Positions 1-7,877 of a DNA stretch of 27,203 nt are shown piece by piece. The notes beneath the pieces are model-generated. The model did no database searches and was not told where the DNA came from. It saw nothing but the letters and a program-made list of their open reading frames with translations. The translations under genes were made by a program, and so were the position numbers. The DNA lies in the IMG/VR virus record IMGVR_UViG_3300026521_000128, positions 1-27,203 of that record, one strand, 5' to 3'. This stretch comes from a virus. The stretch's first letter is position 1, and each line of letters starts with the position of its first letter.

Positions 1-3000
1 TTCACCAAGAGCCAATAGAACAGCAGATTTGAATACTTGAACACCTTTATCGTTTAAAGCTTGAGGTTCAGCATAGAACTTAATTAAATGACGAGCAAAG
101 TTTTTATCTAATTGATAATTGAACATATTGCTATCAATATAACTTCTACCATTACCACCAAAAAACTCTTCAAAATAGATTGGTTCATTATTGCCCCTTC
201 TCATATCCAAGAAAAGAGAGCTTAATTCATATTCACGAACTATATTATCGTTTTTGGCTATTTCTGAATCTCTAAATTGAATATGAACTTGTTTTGGATC
301 AGTTATCTTTAATACTGCTTTTTTTTGTGGTTCAGTTAAAGATTCGAACTGCTTTACTAGATCCCAGTTTATATAGTTTGGATTACTACTTCTAATATCC
401 ATAGATTCTGATATTTCAGTAGTAGCCTGAAAACCATCATTTTTTTTCATGTTATAAGATTTTTTAGGACTATATGGTTCAGATTGTGGCATAGAATATT
501 GTTCTTGAGATACACCTACTAAGACTGATTCAGCTGAACGAACTTGCTTAGTATCTATCTTATCTGTGAACTTAATATAAGTTTTAGAATAAGACTTACC
601 TGATTCATCTTTTAACTCAACAGTAGTAGGCTTAACAAGACCAAGAGTAGCCATTTTAGTTACAAACATTAACCCAATATCAGCAGCAAGGTTATCTCTT
701 TGTTTAGAAGACATCTCAGAGCCAATATTGAACTGTTTTAGCATAGCAGAACCAATTTTATATACTAACTCATTACGACTTGCACCTGCTTCAAGTATCT
801 CTTTAAACTTATCAGCATTTTGATCCCCGTATAGTTTTGACATTGTATTTTTATCAATAGAACGAGATGTTATTACATCTGTGTTCATTGAAGATAAACC
901 AATAGCAAACAAGGATTGAGAAAATCTTTTATCAAATATTAATCCGCTACCAATACGAGCATAAGCAAGTTCATCAGCTGGATGCGACATTTCACCAAAA
1001 GGCTTACGAACATCATTGTTGTTCAATTCAGCTTCAAACTGCGGGTATAGTTCTTTAACAAAATTAAGACCTGCCGTAAATGACTCAGCTGGGCGATGAA
1101 GAAGAGATGATAGATAGTTCACAAACTCATTATTATTAAAGAGATCATACATACCAGTTTGTGTAAACACATTATCTGCTTTGCTATATATCTTTTCATA
1201 GTTTTCATTAACAACCACTTCTTTATTTTTAGTGTTGTATTGAGCTACTGTATCATCTTCATTTTCTTCTACAGTTGATTCTTCAACAACTTCTTCAGTG
1301 GCAAAAGTTTTAGCATAAACATCTGATATAGCTTGACGACCAACATCTGATATTTGACGAGTTCCAATACCTGCAAAGTTCTTAGTAAGAGTTGGAGTTT
1401 CAGTTGGAACAAATTTATCGTTAACATATTCATGCCATTGATTAGTAACTTGATCGAATACATAGGTTGGCTTACCATTATCAATTGCCATTTGAACAGC
1501 CCAACCAGTTCCACCCTGAACAGTATTTCCAGATATATTGCCAATAGCATATACAGAATCTGCATTCTTAACTTGTTGCCAATTTCTTCTTAATAAATTG
1601 TTCACATAATTATTACTTGTAGGAAATTTTCTATTTAAAGTTTCATTAGCCTTGATAAGATGCTCATCTGCTTCTAAAGCTTGTTCTTCAGTAATCTGAA
1701 CATTACCAGTTGGAGTTTTCTTACCTGCATAATAAGCATTAGTTTTAACACCATATTGTTCTCCTTTTTGAGCCCATACAGTATCACTACCCAATGCTCC
1801 ACCACTATGATTTACATAACCAGAAGTAGCTGTAGTAGCAGGCTCTTTATCACCACGAGAAGAAACTTCATATCCATCTTTTGCTTTTCTACTCCAAGAA
1901 TCTTCAGTAGGTTGCTGTATTGTTTCTTGCTCAGTAGATTCTACCTCTATTTTTTTTGCTGCTTCTTGCTCAACAGCTTCCATCTCAGCAGTAGCAGCTT
2001 CTTCTTCCATTGTTTCTTTAGTAACAGCTAATTCAGCAGGAGCTTGCTTTATAGGCTTTTTAACTTCAGGTTGAGGTTTTACCTCAGTAGCAACAGTTTC
2101 TTGCTTAGAAGTAGGTTTCTGTGGCTCTGACTTAGCTTCTACAACAGTTTTAGATTCTTTATCAGCAATTATCTTATTAATAGCTTTTATTTCAGAATTA
2201 AGAACAGTATTCAAAATCTTTTGTTTTGATGACATAGCAGTTTGAGCTTTCAAAGCATCAATGATTTTCTTTCTTCTTTCAATAGCTGAATTAAGTGCAT
2301 CTGTATCTAAGTGTATGTATTTGTTTTTTATATCACTTTTTATTTTATCTTGAAAATATTTAGCAGCATCAGCTTCAAGCTTATTCTTTTGATCTATAAA
2401 ATTATTGAGTTCTTTGGAAACTTCTTTTCTATCATCAGCAGTGAGTTCACGACCAGGAGTGCCATCTGCTTTATCAGGGAATCTACCTTGCTGTAGTATT
2501 TGAGAAGCTCTCTTCATCTTTCCAGATAATCTTGAAGATTCTTTATCAAATCTAGATTGATATTCTTCAGCTTTTAAAACAGTTTCATTAAGTTCAGGGT
2601 CTTCTTTTGTTCCTTCTTCAATAGCAGTATTAACATCAGTTGCTTCTGCCTCTATCTTAGCATCATTTTCAAGAACAGTATCTATTGAACGAGATCCATC
2701 ATCAAGAGTTTTAACAGCTGATGCCAGATCTTGAGCTTTAATTACAGCAGTAGCAACATTCTCAGCAGTTGATTGAACAGTACCAACAGTACCACCACCT
2801 GCGAATCCGAGTACAGCTTCATTTCTTGCTTGTAATAAATTCTCTTTAGTAGGTAGTGAACCAGGTTTAGTTGTTTCAGCTAATGATTGAACACCCTCAG
2901 CAACTCCCTCAACTCCAGCGGAACCAAGAACTTTAGCAGCAGTTCCAGCTACCCCAGAACCTTTTATGAGTTTATTTGCTAAAAGACTACCTTCAACTTT

Positions 3001-4218
3001 ATTCAGTACCGTATATGCAACAGCGTTAGGAGCTCTTTTAATCATATCAACAGCATCTACATCATCGCCAACTTGTTCACGAGCAATATCACCAGCTTTG
3101 ATAGTAGAATATCCAACAAGACCACCAGTTCCACCAGACAATGCTATTTCAGGAATACCTTGGACAAGACCTTTCAAACCAGTTTGAATTATCTCTCCAA
3201 CATCTCTTTGTTTGATAAGATGAGCTGCGAGGTTTACACCATAAGGGTTCGTTTCTTCAGTATTGAATAAACCACTCTTCTCTGAGAGTTGATCCATTTC
3301 ATTTGCTTTAGCTTTATATTTATCTGCGTGTTTGAATGATGCTTTTGCAAAATCTTTAAATCCAAGAGTGTTTGCAATAGCACCTTGAGTATTATAAGTA
3401 GCAGATAGAACATTTCCTACACCAGCAAAAAAAGCATTACTGAAATCAAGAGGTGATGAACCAAAACCAGATTCTGCTACATTTTCAAGAAATTCAGGAT
3501 TTACATATCTGCTTTTAGAGATAAGCCTATCAAGTCTTTCTTTGATTTTTGGATCTTCAGTTTCAAGATATTTATTATACAAAGAAACAAATAGCTTTCT
3601 TTCTGCTTCTCTGTTCTTCTTAAAATCTTCTATGCTCTCATTTTTATCTTTATACTTAACAGCATCTGCATCATTAAGGAGCATAGCATCAACAGATGCT
3701 TCAGCAGGTTTATCTTTGTATTGAGAAATAATATAACCAAGCTCACGAACAGCTCCACTATCTTTTCTCATATCGGTTTTACCCTCAAGATACATACCAA
3801 CTTTTTCATCTTGAACAAGGATCAAATCATTCAATAGCTTATCACGAACTTTTTCAGTAGCAGTTGTTCCAATATCTCCAGGTTTAGTTGACTTGTTCTT
3901 ATTCGGATCCTCAAGAGCATCTATAAGAGATGAACGAACATTATGAGTTAACCCAAGTGGTTTACCAGAAAACGTATCTGCATCTATTACAAGTTCTTTT
4001 GTAAAGTTTTGAAGATCAGTATAAGCTAAGTATTGTTCTTCGCTTGAAGCGTTTGGATTATTTATAATTGATAGATTGTTTTTTACTCGTGGTAATGCTT
4101 TTATATCAATGAAAGTTGTAGGAACTACTTGCGATTGAGATTGTTCAAAAGACTCCAAGCCAGAAGATGGCTGGAAACCAGGAGTAACTCTATTTACTTC
4201 AGCATTAATATCTGCCAT
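1..4218 (-). CDS. N4-type virion RNA polymerase, N-terminal 1406 residues (partial)
   Basis: The frame is open from an ATG at 4218 to the window edge; the C-terminus lies outside. SD AAAGGAT sits about 7 bases before the start. Parts seen: a polar N-terminus; glycine/alanine-rich, possibly membrane-active stretches near residues 255-275 and 345-490; a charged Pro/Glu/Lys linker near 670-780; a SLOG-like Rossmann domain at about 790-965 with GGALGSD, RRNWQQVKNADSVYAIG and GGTGWAVQMAI; then a helical region leading to FFGGNGRSYIDSNMFNYQ near 1351-1368. That last stretch aligns by eye with the T/DxxGR motif of T7 RNA polymerase (DWRGRVY...MFNPQ) and of N4 vRNAP (TRVGR...YNPQ). Known: N4 vRNAP is about 3500 residues, is packaged, is injected with the DNA and transcribes early genes; its catalytic part begins near residue 1000. 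Location at the end of the late block after the capsid genes matches N4. Motifs A, B and C are not visible, so activity cannot be judged. Confidence 0.78.
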   Translation of the reverse strand, partial: MADINAEVNRVTPGFQPSSGLESFEQSQSQVVPTTFIDIKALPRVKNNLSIINNPNASSEEQYLAYTDLQNFTKELVIDADTFSGKPLGLTHNVRSSLIDALEDPNKNKSTKPGDIGTTATEKVRDKLLNDLILVQDEKVGMYLEGKTDMRKDSGAVRELGYIISQYKDKPAEASVDAMLLNDADAVKYKDKNESIEDFKKNREAERKLFVSLYNKYLETEDPKIKERLDRLISKSRYVNPEFLENVAESGFGSSPLDFSNAFFAGVGNVLSATYNTQGAIANTLGFKDFAKASFKHADKYKAKANEMDQLSEKSGLFNTEETNPYGVNLAAHLIKQRDVGEIIQTGLKGLVQGIPEIALSGGTGGLVGYSTIKAGDIAREQVGDDVDAVDMIKRAPNAVAYTVLNKVEGSLLANKLIKGSGVAGTAAKVLGSAGVEGVAEGVQSLAETTKPGSLPTKENLLQARNEAVLGFAGGGTVGTVQSTAENVATAVIKAQDLASAVKTLDDGSRSIDTVLENDAKIEAEATDVNTAIEEGTKEDPELNETVLKAEEYQSRFDKESSRLSGKMKRASQILQQGRFPDKADGTPGRELTADDRKEVSKELNNFIDQKNKLEADAAKYFQDKIKSDIKNKYIHLDTDALNSAIERRKKIIDALKAQTAMSSKQKILNTVLNSEIKAINKIIADKESKTVVEAKSEPQKPTSKQETVATEVKPQPEVKKPIKQAPAELAVTKETMEEEAATAEMEAVEQEAAKKIEVESTEQETIQQPTEDSWSRKAKDGYEVSSRGDKEPATTATSGYVNHSGGALGSDTVWAQKGEQYGVKTNAYYAGKKTPTGNVQITEEQALEADEHLIKANETLNRKFPTSNNYVNNLLRRNWQQVKNADSVYAIGNISGNTVQGGTGWAVQMAIDNGKPTYVFDQVTNQWHEYVNDKFVPTETPTLTKNFAGIGTRQISDVGRQAISDVYAKTFATEEVVEESTVEENEDDTVAQYNTKNKEVVVNENYEKIYSKADNVFTQTGMYDLFNNNEFVNYLSSLLHRPAESFTAGLNFVKELYPQFEAELNNNDVRKPFGEMSHPADELAYARIGSGLIFDKRFSQSLFAIGLSSMNTDVITSRSIDKNTMSKLYGDQNADKFKEILEAGASRNELVYKIGSAMLKQFNIGSEMSSKQRDNLAADIGLMFVTKMATLGLVKPTTVELKDESGKSYSKTYIKFTDKIDTKQVRSAESVLVGVSQEQYSMPQSEPYSPKKSYNMKKNDGFQATTEISESMDIRSSNPNYINWDLVKQFESLTEPQKKAVLKITDPKQVHIQFRDSEIAKNDNIVREYELSSLFLDMRRGNNEPIYFEEFFGGNGRSYIDSNMFNYQLDKNFARHLIKFYAEPQALNDKGVQVFKSAVLLALGE

Positions 4219-4235
4219 AGGTTATCCTTTTTTAT

Positions 4236-5492
4236 TTATTTTGCTTGATATGCTTGTCTAATTATATCAGGATCTTTTAGCACTTCAGATAAAGCACCTG
4301 GGAGATCATCATAGTCTATCTTGCCTGCATCGACATCTTTTACAAGTTGTTTAAGCTCAGGAACTTTTGACAATAGTTTTTTATCTTGTCTTATTGCAGT
4401 AAGAATATTTTGAGATAGATCTTCATCATCTGCCCATCCTCTGAATCCAGAATCAAGAAATGATTGATTTCCCCACCAACTTGTTTTATCATCAAGACCT
4501 TCTAACTGTTTAGCAAGAGCAGGATTTCTTGAGCCTATAATAGAAATAGATTGATTAACTTTGTACTCATCACTATTTGTATCTGCATTTGATTTAGACA
4601 TGATATTGTACTCTGCTTGTTGATATTTATCCATATCTGCTTTATGTTTTTTAAATGTATTTTTAAACTCAGAAGTAAGTACACTTTGATCTTCTTTTGA
4701 GAAATACTTATTGTTTAAATATTTTTGTGATTTATCAAGGAACTCTTGCTCTGTCATAGATGGATTAGCATCAAGTAAATCTGTTGCAAACTTTTGAGCA
4801 TCAGTTTTATTCACTGAATAAAAACCTCTTAGTTCTTTAAGTCTTTTCACCTCATTATTTAACATAGTAGCATTTTGACCAGTTCCTTTCAGCTGACCTA
4901 TCCCTTGCTCAAGTATAGTTATTCTTGAATCGATATTCTTCCTTGCCACATCTTTTGGAACACTATTGAGATATTTTTTATCAAGAACAACACTACCAGC
5001 AGGTTGTTGCTTGCCAGTACCACCAAGAGATTGAGGAACACCAATAAGTTGTTGCTGATATTTTAAAGCATCTTTTTTCATTTGAAGTTCATCTGCTTTT
5101 TGTTTTTTAGCCCAATCAAGTTGTTCTTTTTTAAGACCAAGATTTTCTTTTTGAAGACCTAATTGTTCTTCTTGTAAACTTTTATTGATTCCAAATTGTC
5201 TTTGATTTTCAACAAAACGAAGTGTATTCATTTTGGCTTGTCTTTCTTTGAAAGCTGCGTTGAGTTGAGAGTTAAGAATATTTTGCATTGTAGTCGCAGT
5301 TTGATTTATTTGGTTGTTTAATCTAGCTTCTCTATTCTCTAACACTTGATCTATTTTTAAAGCAAGACTAGCACCACGATTAAATGATTGTGCTGCAAGA
5401 CCAGCTGAACGTGCAGCTTGTGATAACCCAGTAGAAGCTCTACTACCACCTGCATTGATTATATCCATTACTGGATTAGCAATTGATGCCAT
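4236..5492 (-). CDS. coiled-coil virion (probable ejection) protein
   Basis: A 418-residue protein that I do not recognise by family. Residues 1-50 are Ala/Ser/Gly-rich. About residues 50-150 form a long charged helix rich in Gln, Lys and Glu, with short repeats such as KEQLGLQKENLGLKKEQL, typical of a coiled coil. The rest is helical and charged, with no cysteine cluster or catalytic motif. It ends 17 bases before the virion RNA polymerase gene and follows a small glycine-rich virion gene by 9 bases, so it sits where N4 keeps genes between capsid and polymerase. I infer an internal head protein that leaves the capsid with the DNA or the polymerase. A pure scaffold role is less likely, because a scaffold candidate lies just upstream of the capsid gene. 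Confidence 0.7.
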   Translation of the reverse strand: MASIANPVMDIINAGGSRASTGLSQAARSAGLAAQSFNRGASLALKIDQVLENREARLNNQINQTATTMQNILNSQLNAAFKERQAKMNTLRFVENQRQFGINKSLQEEQLGLQKENLGLKKEQLDWAKKQKADELQMKKDALKYQQQLIGVPQSLGGTGKQQPAGSVVLDKKYLNSVPKDVARKNIDSRITILEQGIGQLKGTGQNATMLNNEVKRLKELRGFYSVNKTDAQKFATDLLDANPSMTEQEFLDKSQKYLNNKYFSKEDQSVLTSEFKNTFKKHKADMDKYQQAEYNIMSKSNADTNSDEYKVNQSISIIGSRNPALAKQLEGLDDKTSWWGNQSFLDSGFRGWADDEDLSQNILTAIRQDKKLLSKVPELKQLVKDVDAGKIDYDDLPGALSEVLKDPDIIRQAYQAK

Positions 5493-5501
5493 AATAACTC
5501 C

Positions 5502-5996
5502 TTATGCCATATATGAAGTGTTGAGGTTATCTCTCACTTTTTTAACTCTAGCAAGTTCTGATTTGGTTTCTGCCCATTGATCTTTTGCTATATCTAATTG
5601 CTCATCCATAATATCAAGTTGTTTAAATCCACTATAAATAGATGCAAGAGAACCAAGACCAGAAGTTAGACCTGCGAATCCTTGTGCATAAGGCAATGCT
5701 TTCCCCATCCATGAATTTTTAGCATCGATACCTTGTTGAATGTTTTGCCCCATGAGATCGTATAATTTACTTTGAGAAGTTGCTAACTCAGGAGATACGA
5801 CACTTCCACCTGCTAAGGGATTGATGTTTAATTGCTTCATTGCATATTGACCTAAAGCATTAGGCTCCATGTCAATTATTTGACCACTATTATCTACTGA
5901 ATAAGATGGTGCTGTTTCTCCAGTCAATAAATTAAAACCACCCTGGTAACTGCCTGGTACATTGCTAAGATTTGAGAAGTTGAATATCGGGTCCAT
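5502..5996 (-). CDS. small internal virion protein with glycine-rich hydrophobic segment
   Basis: A 164-residue protein. Residues about 1-95 are polar. A Gly/Ala/Leu-rich stretch around 100-125 (QGFAGLTSGLGSLASIYSGF) could insert into a membrane. The C-terminal 40 residues form a charged helix ending in RVKKVRDNLNTSYMA. This small pattern (hydrophobic hairpin, then helix, then a conserved-looking tail) is common among podovirus internal or ejection proteins, but I cannot name a family. An SD-like GGAAAG precedes the ATG. It lies between a hairpin-bearing gap and the coiled-coil ejection candidate, so a joint role in genome delivery is a reasonable inference. Confidence 0.65.
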   Translation of the reverse strand: MDPIFNFSNLSNVPGSYQGGFNLLTGETAPSYSVDNSGQIIDMEPNALGQYAMKQLNINPLAGGSVVSPELATSQSKLYDLMGQNIQQGIDAKNSWMGKALPYAQGFAGLTSGLGSLASIYSGFKQLDIMDEQLDIAKDQWAETKSELARVKKVRDNLNTSYMA

Positions 5997-6020
5997 TGTT
6001 TCTTTCCTTTTTTTGATATG

Positions 6021-6053
6021 GTCAATATAACACTCCGAAGAGTGCTATATGAC
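6021..6053 (-). other. strong UUCG-tetraloop RNA hairpin between late genes
   Basis: On the minus strand the stem CACTC-TTCG-GAGTG is closed by a C(UUCG)G tetraloop. It extends through a G-U pair, four A-T pairs, one bulged T and four more pairs to about 14 bp. It begins at the stop codon of the 112-residue gene and ends 24 bases before the next ATG. No U-tract follows (CATATCAAAAAAAGG), so it does not look like an intrinsic terminator. An mRNA processing or stability element is more likely. Confidence 0.7.
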
Positions 6054-6391
6054 TATACCGCCTTTAAGATATATTTTTCTTTCCATTTGATAGTTTTTCC
6101 ACCTATCTCAGGATGTTGAGCTTGAGCTTGAACTATCTGAGATGCTTTTTTTTGATCCACTTGGTATTTCTCCATAGCTTCATAAACTGTTATTCTGCTA
6201 TCTAATTGAATTGGAACTTTTTGATTTTCAAGAGTTGCAACATCATTAGCAGATAAAGTAACTGGTGTTTCAAAAGGCAATTTTCTCATATTACAAACTG
6301 CAAACTTTTCCTCATAGGTTTTATCATCTCTTGGAATGATAATATATTTTCCAGCTTTAGTATCTGTTTTCGCTTTTCTAACATTAGCCAT
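6053..6391 (-). CDS. unknown head-module protein
   Basis: A 112-residue protein without a recognised family. It is basic at the N-terminus (MANVRKAKTDTKAGKY), then a mixed alpha/beta pattern, with the acidic-to-neutral segment ETPVTLSANDVATLENQKV in the middle and a basic C-terminus. There is no membrane segment and there are no metal-binding residues. SD AAGGAAG precedes the ATG. It lies between the probable decoration protein and the internal virion proteins in the late block, so a structural or assembly role in the head is likely, but the sequence does not show which. Confidence 0.6.
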   Translation of the reverse strand: MANVRKAKTDTKAGKYIIIPRDDKTYEEKFAVCNMRKLPFETPVTLSANDVATLENQKVPIQLDSRITVYEAMEKYQVDQKKASQIVQAQAQHPEIGGKTIKWKEKYILKAV

Positions 6392-6423
6392 TTTTTTCTT
6401 CCTTGTTTTTATTTATCGTTTAA

Positions 6424-6720
6424 CTATTGAACAACGTAGTTGTAAACAGTAGCAGTAGCTTGATCGTTGTTATCGTGGAAACCAACACCAACTGCACCAG
6501 CTACACCAGTAGGATCGATTGTAACAGTAGCACCAGGAGCTACTTCAACAATAGTATCTGCATCTAAGTGTTGAACTGGATAAGAACCTTGTGTAACATT
6601 AACGATAACACCTGCTAAGAATGTAGTAGGAGTTGAGTTAGTTACATCATGTGTTTCAGCTACATTATCTGTAACTCTAAAAATTGCGGGATGTCTTCCC
6701 TGAATAGTAAATGCTGCCAT
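6424..6720 (-). CDS. probable capsid decoration or head-stabilising protein
   Basis: A 98-residue protein, beta-rich, with many Thr, Val and Gly and few charges. It starts MAAFTIQGRHPAIFRVTD and ends in a hydrophobic strand (ATVYNYVVQ). There is no catalytic motif. It follows the major capsid gene by 61 bases, and a hairpin sits in that gap. Small beta-rich proteins directly downstream of a capsid gene often decorate the shell, which is the basis for the call. SD AAGGAATT lies before the start. Another head-structural role is possible. Confidence 0.5.
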   Translation of the reverse strand: MAAFTIQGRHPAIFRVTDNVAETHDVTNSTPTTFLAGVIVNVTQGSYPVQHLDADTIVEVAPGATVTIDPTGVAGAVGVGFHDNNDQATATVYNYVVQ

Positions 6721-6743
6721 TTTTAATTCCTTATTTTAATTAA

Positions 6744-6765
6744 AGAACAAGCTTGAGCTTGTTCT
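6744..6765 (-). terminator. hairpin after the major capsid gene (weak or leaky terminator)
   Basis: A perfect 9-bp stem AGAACAAGC / GCTTGTTCT closes a four-base loop. Read on the minus strand it is followed by TTAATTAAAAT, a broken T-run rather than a clean one. It lies 17 bases after the capsid stop and 24 bases before the next gene. This suggests partial termination or a 3' end that protects the capsid message, so that capsid is made in excess of downstream products. Confidence 0.6.
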
Positions 6766-6781
6766 ATTGTTGATAAACCTA

Positions 6782-7861
6782 TTAAAAGTTTACGTTAGCT
6801 TTGATTACACCTAATCTCTCAGGATAAATAACTTTAGCTCCAAGCCATGCTTTCCATCCAGCAGTACCAGATCTCTTAAGTGGATCAGAAGTACCACCAG
6901 AACCTAAAGACTGAAGAACGAACTCAGTTGAACCTTTACCACGAACTGGGATATGAGATGTATGGTCCTTACCAACTACGATACATTCACATACATATTG
7001 ACCAGATGCAACTTCAGTTAGAGGAGCATTATGGTTTTCAATAACACGAAGCTTACCGATAATACCAACTTCATCCATCATACCACCATTTGGAGCATAT
7101 TGCTCAACTGGAGTAAAATCAGGGTTATTTAGTAATTGCTCTGCTACGATTGAGTGAACATACATTGTGTATTTAGCACGAACTGGAGTTGTACCGAATA
7201 AAGGACTAGCACTCATTAGTTCATTCATTGGTTTAGCACCAGAAAGTTTAAGAGCAGTTTCCATTCTACGAGCAGCGTTTGTGAACGCAGCATCAACAAC
7301 ATTGTCATTACCAGAACCATCACCAGAAATATCAGTTAAATGACCTGCACCATTTGTGTATAAATCACGATAAAAACCATCTACGATAAGACCAGCCATT
7401 TCACCCATTTGTTTAGAAGTCTCAGCAGCTGTCCAACGGTTGTGGAACATCTCCATTTCTTCAGTAAATGGCATCCAGTCACCAATAGCGAATACTGTAC
7501 TTTCTAACTTGATAAGTTTCATTTGAGATTTAGATTGTCCAGATGAACCTTCCTCAAGTACGAAGTTTTGATATTCGTTAGCAGGTGTATATTGTAAAGT
7601 TTCCTCATCAATATTTCCTGGAACATCAATAGTATTACCAGTAAAATTTTGGTTTAAGTTGTTAGCAAGATATAAATCTGCCATACGAACCCATTTATCA
7701 AAACGAATTTGTTTTGAATTACGAAGAGGTAAGCCTCTCGTCATTGTTGCAAGACGGTCAAAGATTGAGTTCTCTGAAATGTTTGTTAAAAGCGTCTTGT
7801 CGAGATACGCTTGCATCTCTGCACCGAGACCGTTCCCTAGTTGATTTCCATATTTCATCAT
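6782..7861 (-). CDS. major capsid protein, N4-gp56 family
   Basis: A 359-residue shell protein. The N-terminus (MMKYGNQLGNGLGAEMQAYL) and the pattern of a DRLATMTRGLPLRNSKQIRFDKW stretch at residues 38-60, a long beta-rich middle, and a C-terminal KRSGTAGWKAWLGAKVIYP are what I know from the N4-gp56-like capsid family, an HK97-fold group. The length is usual for the family. Two ATGs stand in tandem at 7861 and 7858; AAAAGGA lies only 4 bases from the first and 7 from the second, so the second may be used. The scaffold-like gene is directly upstream and a probable decoration gene follows, the usual head-assembly order. Subunits would form the icosahedral shell around the packaged DNA. Confidence 0.92.
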   Translation of the reverse strand: MMKYGNQLGNGLGAEMQAYLDKTLLTNISENSIFDRLATMTRGLPLRNSKQIRFDKWVRMADLYLANNLNQNFTGNTIDVPGNIDEETLQYTPANEYQNFVLEEGSSGQSKSQMKLIKLESTVFAIGDWMPFTEEMEMFHNRWTAAETSKQMGEMAGLIVDGFYRDLYTNGAGHLTDISGDGSGNDNVVDAAFTNAARRMETALKLSGAKPMNELMSASPLFGTTPVRAKYTMYVHSIVAEQLLNNPDFTPVEQYAPNGGMMDEVGIIGKLRVIENHNAPLTEVASGQYVCECIVVGKDHTSHIPVRGKGSTEFVLQSLGSGGTSDPLKRSGTAGWKAWLGAKVIYPERLGVIKANVNF

Positions 7862-7877
7862 GTTTCCTTTTATTTAT

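Noticed and set aside
1269-1565. 98-residue minus-strand open frame inside the polymerase gene
   Set aside because: It is an out-of-frame reading, Leu-rich with low complexity, under the SLOG-coding part of a much longer frame.
1681-2031. 116-residue plus-strand frame rich in Ser, Phe and Cys
   Set aside because: It is antisense to the Glu/Lys-rich linker of the polymerase gene; the composition is what such antisense gives.
1-4218. Calling the giant gene a DprA or DNA-uptake protein because of the Rossmann domain
   Set aside because: The domain is only about 175 of more than 1400 residues, and the later part carries an RNA polymerase motif in an N4-type gene order.
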